A DNA stretch of 64,000 nucleotides, taken from Pseudomonadota bacterium (GTDB lineage Bacteria; Pseudomonadota; Gammaproteobacteria; Steroidobacterales; JBCBZW01). The translations under genes were made by a program, and so were the position numbers. Shown piece by piece: positions 56,512-64,000 of this stretch. The stretch covers positions 1 through 64,000 of the forward strand of contig JBCBZW010000014.1 in NCBI GenBank assembly GCA_039815145.1, read 5' to 3'. The notes beneath the pieces were generated by a model. The model ran no database searches. It was not told the DNA's origin and saw only the letters and a program-made list of their open reading frames with translations. Positions within the stretch are counted from its first letter, which is position 1, and each line of letters begins with the position of its first letter.

Positions 56512-59500
56512 TCATGCCGCCAAGGTCGACCCATCGCCACCCCGTACGAGGGCGACGATCTTATCCTCATGGCGACGCACGCTGACCGCCACGGTGCGAC
56601 CGTGCGCGATCACGGTCGCCACCTGTTGCGTCTCGTCCACGGTGGCTACTTCGAAGTCCGACGGCCGCCCCTGCAAGCCGGTGCCGAAGCTCTTGGCCAC
56701 CGCCTCCTTGGCACACCACAGGCGTAACGCGTAATCCTCGCGAGCGTCCATCGGCTGCGCCGCCACCAGAGCCCGCTCCGCCGCCGTGAGCGCCCCCTCG
56801 AGGAAGGACCCGAGTTCCACCCGGCCCAGGGTCTCGAGGTCCACACCCACCTCGTGCTCGCCGTGGGTCACGGCCGCGAGGCACATGCCGCCCACGTGCG
56901 CCAGCGACACCGCCGGCATCTGGATATCCAGGCCGGTCGCGAACACCTGCGGTCGGCCCTGCTCGTCGTGGGTGACGGTGATGTCGGCTGGGCACAGGAG
57001 CAGACCCTCGGTCTGCGCCAGCCAGTAGCGCACCGCTTCCTTCAGCGCCAGACGACCGACGATCCACTCGCTCATCTGCTTCGGGTTGAGGCGCAACTCG
57101 TGCCACTCGGCACGCTCCGCAGCGCTCAGCACCGTGAACGCGAGCAGGCGCTTCCAGACGGCCCCGGCGTCTTCCAGGAAGCCCTGAGGGAACGCGGGCA
57201 GGTACCAGACAACGGCATCGGCTTCCGCCTCCGGGAAGAGCGGCGTCCAGTCCTCGCCGAACCAGCCCTCGCGGGGGTTCGTGCGCGCCTCGTAGAAGCT
57301 GTGGGGCACGCGGAAGAAGCGGTCACGCCAGCCACTGATGCGCAGCACCGCGTGGCCTTCGCTGTCGAGGCAGTCGAAGTTGCCGCCGAGGAAGCGGGCC
57401 GTGGAGGCATCGCCATCGAGAAAGCCCAGGCGTCCGCGCAGGTAGCAATCGCCGGTGTCCTCCCGATGGGCCTGCAGCAGCTCGATGCGGCCGATGCTGG
57501 AGGGGAAGGACGAGAAGTCGGTGCCTAAGCTCTGCGCTAGCCAGAAGGCGGTCAGGTGGCCGATTGAGTCCAGCAACACGGGGTTCAGGAAGAACCCGTT
57601 GGCCGCTTCGTCGTGGAAGAAGCCTGCGGTGGGCGTGTCGGCGAGGCGCAGATCCATGCCCGTGTCATCGAAGGCGAGGAGGCTCGACACGGAGTGGAAG
57701 AGCGGGCCGTGGAACATGCCCGTCGTGTAGAGGTCGGCGTCCTCCCACAGGGGCGCTCGCGGCGAGCGCAGGGGCTCGACCAAGCCGCCATCCGCAAGGG
57801 GGGCGTCCGCGAAGATCACCTCGCCCTCCACCAGCAGCTGGCCCATCTCGTCCTCGAGCCACGCGCGTACACGCGCTCCGCTGTTGCCGCGCTTGGCGCG
57901 CAGGCGAATCGTGCGCGTGCCGGCGTCGACGGCGACCCAGTTGAAGGCCTGCACATTCTCGAGCGCCACCACCAGCGACTGATCGGTGAGCAATGCGGCA
58001 ACCTCTACCAGCATCTCCAGGCTCACGCTGAGCGGGGACACGGGTAGGGCCATGAGCGAGGGGTCGAGGTCGGACACGCTCCGCGCGTACAGCACGTGGT
58101 GACGCAGGAAGCGTTGGCGCGAGAGATCGAAGTCGAACTCCGCGGTGACCTCCGTCTCCGAGTGCTCGACGATGCGAGAGATCAACGCCTGCCCTGGCGC
58201 TGGCGGCGCCGCCTCGGGGCCGGTCAACGCCAGCACCTCGGCAGGCGCCTCTTGCGCGGTGACCGGCACGGTGGTGCCAGGGATCGTGCCGCCCAAAGCG
58301 TCGAACACTCTCGTCTGCTGGTGCAGGAAGTCCTGCATCAGGCCGAGGTGGGCGCGCATGAGGTCGCTCGCCTCGTCGCTCTCGAGGGCGACAGGCTGTT
58401 CGGTCGTCGGCATCACGGCCTGCTCGAGGGCAGGGGCGACGGCGGTATGGGTGGGCGGCGTATTGGTCGGCGCCTGGGGCAGTGCCGCCGGCGGGCGCGG
58501 CACCATCACCTCGCGCAGCTCGGCGACCGTGTCGTCGTCGAGACGGATGTACGGGAGCGTATTGGCCACGGGCAAGGCCGGCCGCAGGCCCTGGCGCGCG
58601 TAGTGCTTATCGTCCGTCCTGGCCACGTGGCGCCCGGCGTAGAGGGCGTCCCATTGCAGGGATTGCCCCGCGGCGTACAAGCGTCCGAGCAGTTGCTGCA
58701 GCACCTGCAGGTCCGGCTTGGATCGACTGTTGGCCGAGGCCGCCACGTGCGGGCGGTCGCGCAGGATGTCGTCCACGAAGGAGGTCAGGTTGCCCGAGGG
58801 GCCCACCTCCAGGAAGTGGCGTACGCCGTCCGCGTAGAGCTGCTCCACCGTCTCCACGAACTTCACGGTGGACGCCCACTGCACGGCCGCCAGATGACGC
58901 TTCTCATCCGCCTGGGCCGGGAACGGCGCCGCATTGACGCACGAGTAGACCGGCACTGCCGGCTCCACGAAGTCCACGTCCTGCAGGAAGGACTCCACCG
59001 CCTCCGCCACCGGCGCGAACAACGGCGTGTGGTAAGCCCTGTCGAAGGGCAGGAACACGCACAGGCCGCCGCGACGACGCAGCTCAGCGGCGACTTCCTC
59101 CATCTTCTCCTGCGCACCGAACAACACCGTTTGGTTCGCGCAGTTATCGAGCGCCAGGTGAACCTCACCGTTGGACTCGGCGATGAGGGCCTGCACGTCT
59201 TCGCGCGGCACGGCGCCGACGGTCAGCAGGGCGCCACGGGCCACCGCGCCGGCGGACTCCATGGGCTCGTACATACGGTTCAGGTTACGGATGTGCTCGC
59301 GCAGCTCGTTCTGACCTTCCAGGCGGATCATGCCGGAGGCCACCAGCGCGCTGTTCTCGCCGCTCGAGTGCCCGACCATGACGTCCGCCGTCACCCCACA
59401 GGCCTTCAGCAGATGGAAGATCGCCTGATTGGCGATGAACATCGACTCGGACCCGATGCGCAGCGTGTGCAGCTGCGACTCGAGCCATTCGCGGTTCTCG

Positions 59501-61434
59501 TCCGTCACCCCGTTGGGCGGCATGAACACGGCGCTCGACGGGGTGAACTCGCGCTGGCCAGCGAAGATACCGTCCCAGAAATCGAACCACTGGCGCACCT
59601 GGGGGAACGCGAGGGCGAGGTCCGACAGCATGCCGTGGTACTGCGCACCCTCCCCTGGGAACAGGAACGCCACCTTGCCCTCGAGGGGCTGGGCGCTGAA
59701 GTACATCCCGCTGCGGGTCTGGAACTGCAGGCGGCCACGGTCGGCGAGGCGCTTGCGTGCGCGCTCGAGCTTGTCGCGCAGGTCATCGATGCTGGTAGCG
59801 ACGATCGCCAGGCGCTGGCGCCCACCGTCCGCACGCGCCGCCGCCGTGTAGGCGATGTCGCGCAGGCGCACACCGGGTTTGTCGCAGTCCGCAGCCACCG
59901 TGTCGACGGCGTTCACCAGTGCTTCGCGATCTTCACCGCTCATGACCACCAGCTCGCTCGACCACTCGTACAGGGCGGAGCCTTCCGCCTCCACGTTGCT
60001 GTCGAACTCCTCGAGCACCGCGTGGGTGTTGATGCCGCCGAAGCCGAAGGCATTCACGGCGGCGCGGCGCGGCGACTCGCCCGCCTGCACCCAGGGACGG
60101 GTATCGGTGTTGACGCAGAAGCGGGTCTGCTCCAGCTCGAGCGCCGGGTTCGGCTCCTCGCACAGGGTCGGCGGCAAGGTGCGGTGGTACAGCGAAAGCG
60201 CCATCTTGATGAGGCCGGCCACGCCCGCCGCCGGGATCGTGTGACTGATCATCGACTTCACCGAGCCGATCGCTGCCGAGGGCAGGCGCCCTTCGCGCCC
60301 GCCGAACACTTCCGTCAGGGCACCGATCTCGGTCTTGTCGCCCAAGGGGATGCCCGTGCCGTGCGCCTCGAGCAGGCCCACGCTGTCTACGGGCACGCCG
60401 GTCTGACGGTAGGCGCGCTGCATGGCGAGGATCTCACCGTCGCGGTTCGGCGCGAGCAAACCGAGGGCACGCCCGTCGCTCGAATGGCCCACGCCCTTCA
60501 CCACCGCATACACCCGGTCGCCGTCGCGGCGCGCGTCGTCCAGGCGCTTCAGCACCACCGCGCCGAGACCTTCGCCGAGCAGCGTGCCGTCCGCGCGCGC
60601 GTCGAAGGGGCGCGGAGCGTTACTGTCCGACAGGGCGCCGAGCTGGGTGAAGACGGCGAGCACTTCGGCCGGCATGCTGGCGTTGACGCCGCCGGCGATC
60701 ATCAGGTCGCTTTCGCCCCGGCGCAGCTCCTCGATCGCCGCGCCGACGGCGAGCAGAGAGGAGGCGCAGGCCGCATCGATGATGTAGTTCGGCCCCTTGA
60801 GGTCGAGGCGATTGGCGATGCGCCCGGTCATCACGTTGGGCACGAGTCCGGGCGCGATGTCTGCGTTGAAGGGCGGCAGCTTGGCCAGCATCTCCTGGCG
60901 CAAGCGATCGAAGGCCTCTTCCGGGGCGTCGGGCAAGAGCCCGCGCAGGAGCTCGACGGTCTGATCCACCACCACGCCGTGCTGAACGACGTTGGCGTTG
61001 CCTCGGTGCAGGTAGGTGCTGTGGCCGAGGATAACGCCCGTCTTCGTGTGATCCGCCTCCAGGTAGCCCGCATCGACCAGCGCGTCGCGGGCGATCTTCA
61101 GGGCGAGGAAGTGGTCCGGCTCACCGCCGTCGACGGAGTTGGGCATGATGCCGAACTCGAGGCTGTCGAAGGCGTAGAGATCGCGCAGGAAGCCACCGGC
61201 GGTGGTCGAGATGCGGTTGCGCTCCTCGTCGTCCGGCAGGTAGTGGCGCTCGGCGCCCCACTCCGGCAACGGCTCACCGATCGCGCTCACCTGGCCGAGG
61301 ATGTTCGACCAAAAGCGCTCGAGGTTCTGGGCCCCGGGAAACATGCACGCCATGCCCACGATGGCGATGTCCGCATGCGCGGTGCTCGCGTTGGGGGCGG
61401 CGTTCTTGCTGCCGATCGGATCGTGATCGCTCAT
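56512..61434 (-). CDS. Iterative-type polyketide/fatty-acid megasynthase: KS-AT-DH-PPTase
   Basis: A 1640-residue synthase. KS (about residues 20-475) has Cys223 in IIDAACASSLLAVG, His358 in EAHGTGIPLGDKTE and His398 in SVKSMISHTIPAAG. AT (about 585-895) has FPGEGAQYHGM, Ser690 in VGHSSGENSAL and His802 in FDRAYHTPLF. A Pro/Thr-rich linker with a helix (DLMRAHLGLMQDFLHQQTRVFDAL) follows. A double-hotdog DH (about 1085-1390) has His1113 and Asp1289 in VLLDSIGHL. The C-terminal 4'-phosphopantetheinyl transferase (about 1440-1620) has VGVDLE and LWCAKEAVAKSFG. No acyl-carrier domain is visible. The architecture recalls PUFA, heterocyst-glycolipid and enediyne synthases. It runs 40 bp ahead of the TauD gene. 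Confidence 0.9.
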   Translation of the reverse strand: MSDHDPIGSKNAAPNASTAHADIAIVGMACMFPGAQNLERFWSNILGQVSAIGEPLPEWGAERHYLPDDEERNRISTTAGGFLRDLYAFDSLEFGIMPNSVDGGEPDHFLALKIARDALVDAGYLEADHTKTGVILGHSTYLHRGNANVVQHGVVVDQTVELLRGLLPDAPEEAFDRLRQEMLAKLPPFNADIAPGLVPNVMTGRIANRLDLKGPNYIIDAACASSLLAVGAAIEELRRGESDLMIAGGVNASMPAEVLAVFTQLGALSDSNAPRPFDARADGTLLGEGLGAVVLKRLDDARRDGDRVYAVVKGVGHSSDGRALGLLAPNRDGEILAMQRAYRQTGVPVDSVGLLEAHGTGIPLGDKTEIGALTEVFGGREGRLPSAAIGSVKSMISHTIPAAGVAGLIKMALSLYHRTLPPTLCEEPNPALELEQTRFCVNTDTRPWVQAGESPRRAAVNAFGFGGINTHAVLEEFDSNVEAEGSALYEWSSELVVMSGEDREALVNAVDTVAADCDKPGVRLRDIAYTAAARADGGRQRLAIVATSIDDLRDKLERARKRLADRGRLQFQTRSGMYFSAQPLEGKVAFLFPGEGAQYHGMLSDLALAFPQVRQWFDFWDGIFAGQREFTPSSAVFMPPNGVTDENREWLESQLHTLRIGSESMFIANQAIFHLLKACGVTADVMVGHSSGENSALVASGMIRLEGQNELREHIRNLNRMYEPMESAGAVARGALLTVGAVPREDVQALIAESNGEVHLALDNCANQTVLFGAQEKMEEVAAELRRRGGLCVFLPFDRAYHTPLFAPVAEAVESFLQDVDFVEPAVPVYSCVNAAPFPAQADEKRHLAAVQWASTVKFVETVEQLYADGVRHFLEVGPSGNLTSFVDDILRDRPHVAASANSRSKPDLQVLQQLLGRLYAAGQSLQWDALYAGRHVARTDDKHYARQGLRPALPVANTLPYIRLDDDTVAELREVMVPRPPAALPQAPTNTPPTHTAVAPALEQAVMPTTEQPVALESDEASDLMRAHLGLMQDFLHQQTRVFDALGGTIPGTTVPVTAQEAPAEVLALTGPEAAPPAPGQALISRIVEHSETEVTAEFDFDLSRQRFLRHHVLYARSVSDLDPSLMALPVSPLSVSLEMLVEVAALLTDQSLVVALENVQAFNWVAVDAGTRTIRLRAKRGNSGARVRAWLEDEMGQLLVEGEVIFADAPLADGGLVEPLRSPRAPLWEDADLYTTGMFHGPLFHSVSSLLAFDDTGMDLRLADTPTAGFFHDEAANGFFLNPVLLDSIGHLTAFWLAQSLGTDFSSFPSSIGRIELLQAHREDTGDCYLRGRLGFLDGDASTARFLGGNFDCLDSEGHAVLRISGWRDRFFRVPHSFYEARTNPREGWFGEDWTPLFPEAEADAVVWYLPAFPQGFLEDAGAVWKRLLAFTVLSAAERAEWHELRLNPKQMSEWIVGRLALKEAVRYWLAQTEGLLLCPADITVTHDEQGRPQVFATGLDIQMPAVSLAHVGGMCLAAVTHGEHEVGVDLETLGRVELGSFLEGALTAAERALVAAQPMDAREDYALRLWCAKEAVAKSFGTGLQGRPSDFEVATVDETQQVATVIAHGRTVAVSVRRHEDKIVALVRGGDGSTLAA

Positions 61435-61548
61435 TGTGTTGCGTGCCTCGCGGTCTCATGGCGGCGCAGCCACTTCTTCAGGGGCGCGCCCACCTTGCCG
61501 TGTCATTAGGAACCGGCGCGCAGCACCCGCGGGCGCTGCTGCACCGGG

Positions 61549-64000
61549 TCAGACGCAGATCTCGCCCTTCCAGGTGCCACCCAGACGATTGAGCGCCGGA
61601 CTGGACGTGCACTCCAGACGCTCGATGTAAAGGCGCAATCGACCGTCCTGGTCGACGAAGGCGACGTCTGCCCGCACCTGATGGGGCGGGCGCTCCGGGT
61701 ACACCAGGAAGTGCATACGCGACGGCCCAAGCGATCCCTCACCGAAGCGTCGTACGCGACCGAAGCGACTTGGCAGAGCGGACTCCGCCTCCATGGCATG
61801 GGCCCACAGCAGGCCCATCTGGGCAGCTGCGTCGGTCCAGCCTGGGTCAAACAACCAACCGTTCACCGCCTGCACCTGCGGCAGCCACTCACTGGGCTTG
61901 CTCGCCTGTACTTCGGCCAAGGCGCCCTGGGCGTCGATGCCGGCGAGGCGCGTTACGGTCTGGAAACACGGCCCGTGGAACAAACGCTCCTGATAGGCCT
62001 GCCGTGCGGACACCGGCGATGCCGCCGGGTGCAGCATGGACTGATAGGACGTGGGGTCAGGCACTTCACTCGCCAGGCGTACCACGCCACGGTAGTGCGG
62101 CGGCCCCGCAAGACCCGCGGTGCGCAGCTCCAAGGTCACCTCGAAGTCGGCGTCCGCGCTCTCGGTCACCGGCGCGCTCACCAGGATCTGGGCGTCGAAG
62201 CCACCATCGTCCAGGCGCAACCCGCGCATCACCCGCAGGTCGACGACTTCGGTGACGTAGCGATCGGGCCACAGGCTTGCGGCGCACTCGGCGAACAGCT
62301 CGAGCGCCACCGCCGCCGGCAGCACGGGGATGTCATCCAACAGGTGCTCGGCGAGGTAGTAATCCAACCCGGTATGGATGCGCCGATAGAGCACGACGCC
62401 GCCGTCCTCGCCGGGCCGCGATTCCATGCCCGCGAGCAGCGGCCACGCGGGGCCTTCGCCGGCGACGGCTTGTATCGCAGGCGCGGACGTCGCTTTCTCG
62501 CGGCGCCAGACGCCAGCGTCCACCTCGTGCTGCTCCCAGGGGCCTTCGCCGAAGACCACTTCCACATCGTCGAGCGGCGCGTGCACGATCTCGTCGAAGA
62601 ACGCAGCCGCACCTCCGTCAGCGGGCACCAGGCGCACCCCGCGCGACTCGAACTTGCGTCGCGTCTCGGGCGTCACCATCCCCTGGCCGTGGCGACTGCC
62701 CTCCCAGGGGCCCCAGTTCATGGCGGACACCTTCACTCGCCCCTGCCACAGGGCGTGCAGCTGGCACGCCATGCGGTTAAGCAATTCATTCGCCGTTGCG
62801 TAGTCGGTCTGGCCACTGTTGCCGTAGCGGCCGGCCACGGAGGTGAACAGCGCAAAGAACTTCAGCGTGTCCGTGCGCAGGCGCCGAGCGAGCAGGAACG
62901 CGCTGTCGACCTTGGTATCGAAGACGCGAGCGAAGCTGTCCGGCGTCTTGTCCGCGAGGAACTTGTCCTCGAGGATACCCGCGCCGTGCACGACGCCATC
63001 GATACGCCCGAAGCGCGCGTAGAGATCATCGAGCGTCGCGGCCACCTGGGCCTCGTCGCGTGCGTCGCAAACGCGGTACTCGACGGTGGCTCCGAGGGCC
63101 TGGAAATCGGCCAGGTTGGCGAGAATCTCCCGGTCTTGGAGGATCGATTGCACGCGCCGATTGACGTCGACCGGCCGCAGGGTCTCGCCGTTGGACTGCG
63201 CTTCGCGCAACAGCTGCCCACGCAGCGCGTTGGCATCCAATCCGTCGTAGGCCGCTGGAATCGCCTCCGGCAGGGGCTTGCGCCCGACCAATACCAGGGT
63301 GGCCCCGGTGGCGGCGACCGTGCGCAGCACTTCCGCCGTCACGCCGCGAGCGCCGCCCGTCGCGAACACTACCCAATCCTTGGAAGGCATACGCAAGGGA
63401 CTGGGCGCATCGCTACGCTCGACCGGCGCAGCAACGGAGCGGAACACGTGACGTACGCCGCCCGGGTAGCCCGTCTCGATACGGCCGCCGGGCAAGCGCA
63501 GCTCCGTCAACAGGGTCTTGGCCAGCTCGTCGACGGGGCGTGCCGAATCCAGATCGACCACCTTGAGTTGAGCCTCAGGCCATTCTTCGCCTACGGATTT
63601 GATCAGGCCGACGACGCCCCCGTGCGGGGTTACGCCACCCACCCGGTCCTGACCACGGCCGTAGCGTCCGCCGAGCGCCGTGCCGGCGACCACGCGACCG
63701 CCCTGGGACAGCTCCGGGCCACCGGCCCGCAGCAGTTGCGCGAACGCCTTCTCGGTCCAACCGGTGACCGCACCGAAGCCCTCCAGCGAGGTGCTCTCGA
63801 GGGCCAACACGGGAGCCGAGAGACAGGCGGTGTGAACCACACCGCGCAGGGGACCGTGCTCCGCCCGTACCTGCGCAAGCCACGCTTCGAGCGCGGCCTC
63901 GTCGATACGGGAGGGAACGTCCCAGTAAGCCACCGCGACACCTGGCTCCGCCTGCAGCTGCGCTGCGACGGCGTCGGCCACCTGGGCCGACAGACCGTTC
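61549..64000 (-). CDS. PfaA/HglE-like megasynthase, C-terminal part (KR-DH), 5' end outside window
   Basis: The frame is open to the window edge; about 817 residues are visible. The ketoreductase has an N-terminal structural half (RGVVHTACLSAPVLALESTSLEGF) and a catalytic half. The catalytic half has the cofactor motif VVFATGGARGVTAEVLR, the PfaA-like insert RPVDVNRRVQSILQDREILANL, GVVHGAGILEDKFLADK, and the catalytic Ser and Tyr in FTSVAGRYGNSGQTDYATANELLNRMA. Next comes a product-template-like or double-hotdog DH: His in LAEHLLDDIPVLPAAVALELF and the DxxxQ pair in GWTDAAAQMG. KS, AT and the carrier domains this partner should supply are expected upstream. It is 114 bp ahead of the second synthase gene. 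Confidence 0.87.
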   Translation of the reverse strand, partial: NGLSAQVADAVAAQLQAEPGVAVAYWDVPSRIDEAALEAWLAQVRAEHGPLRGVVHTACLSAPVLALESTSLEGFGAVTGWTEKAFAQLLRAGGPELSQGGRVVAGTALGGRYGRGQDRVGGVTPHGGVVGLIKSVGEEWPEAQLKVVDLDSARPVDELAKTLLTELRLPGGRIETGYPGGVRHVFRSVAAPVERSDAPSPLRMPSKDWVVFATGGARGVTAEVLRTVAATGATLVLVGRKPLPEAIPAAYDGLDANALRGQLLREAQSNGETLRPVDVNRRVQSILQDREILANLADFQALGATVEYRVCDARDEAQVAATLDDLYARFGRIDGVVHGAGILEDKFLADKTPDSFARVFDTKVDSAFLLARRLRTDTLKFFALFTSVAGRYGNSGQTDYATANELLNRMACQLHALWQGRVKVSAMNWGPWEGSRHGQGMVTPETRRKFESRGVRLVPADGGAAAFFDEIVHAPLDDVEVVFGEGPWEQHEVDAGVWRREKATSAPAIQAVAGEGPAWPLLAGMESRPGEDGGVVLYRRIHTGLDYYLAEHLLDDIPVLPAAVALELFAECAASLWPDRYVTEVVDLRVMRGLRLDDGGFDAQILVSAPVTESADADFEVTLELRTAGLAGPPHYRGVVRLASEVPDPTSYQSMLHPAASPVSARQAYQERLFHGPCFQTVTRLAGIDAQGALAEVQASKPSEWLPQVQAVNGWLFDPGWTDAAAQMGLLWAHAMEAESALPSRFGRVRRFGEGSLGPSRMHFLVYPERPPHQVRADVAFVDQDGRLRLYIERLECTSSPALNRLGGTWKGEICV

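Noticed and set aside
58096-61509. 1137-codon open frame antisense to the KS-AT-DH-PPTase gene
   Set aside because: It is a His/Arg/Val-rich shadow without recognisable domains; such frames are common opposite high-GC genes.

Overview
The window looks like chromosomal DNA of a high-GC gammaproteobacterium. The order uracil-DNA glycosylase, uvrC, pgsA, tRNA-Gly, tRNA-Cys on one strand matches the gammaproteobacterial uvrC-pgsA-glyW-cysT arrangement. HrpA, a PhoP/PhoQ-like pair, an AcnA-type aconitase and a type IV prepilin fit the same group. I cannot name a genus. No insertion sequence, phage gene, CRISPR array or rRNA was seen.

Region 1 (1-38.2 kb) is mostly housekeeping. It opens with the 3' end of a gene encoding ten perfect GYTWSQ hexapeptides. 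Then come msrB, two tRNAs, pgsA, uvrC, a family 5 uracil-DNA glycosylase, malate synthase, a class C beta-lactamase-like lipoprotein, a prepilin-like gene with a textbook CRP-type site upstream, a patatin-like phospholipase, a DUF3604 protein, class II DAHP synthase and an ALDH7 dehydrogenase. These are followed by an isolated methylene-tetrahydromethanopterin dehydrogenase homologue, an outer-membrane barrel, hrpA, a PepSY/response regulator/sensor kinase set, mazG, a Nudix hydrolase, purB, mnmA, acnA, an SDR, a YgjP-type metallopeptidase beside a polymer-forming lipoprotein, pdxJ, a charged repeat protein, and a peptide/nickel-type ABC transporter (binding protein plus two permeases, no ATPase).

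Region 2 (38.2-64 kb, open at the right edge) looks like a biosynthetic locus. A run of ten minus-strand genes, tightly spaced or overlapping apart from gaps of 114 and 76 bp, runs leftward from beyond 64000 to 48002. It encodes a PfaA/HglE-like megasynthase end (KR-DH), a second megasynthase (KS-AT-DH with a fused C-terminal phosphopantetheinyl transferase), a TauD-type dioxygenase, sulfotransferase, beta-propeller, two sulfotransferases, beta-propeller, a lipoprotein esterase and a PhyH-type dioxygenase. A satellite section (38.2-47.9 kb) adds a methyltransferase, a third member of the beta-propeller family, a fourth paralogous sulfotransferase, an unrelated sulfotransferase, an alpha/beta hydrolase, a secreted PQQ-like propeller protein and two proteins of unknown function.

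My reading, an inference, is that the megasynthases make a polyketide or fatty-acid-like chain, the two Fe(II)/2-oxoglutarate enzymes hydroxylate it, and the sulfotransferases sulfate it. The three signal-less beta-propellers are an unrecognised family whose co-occurrence with the sulfotransferases is the most unusual feature here. The product and the role of the propellers cannot be read from sequence alone.
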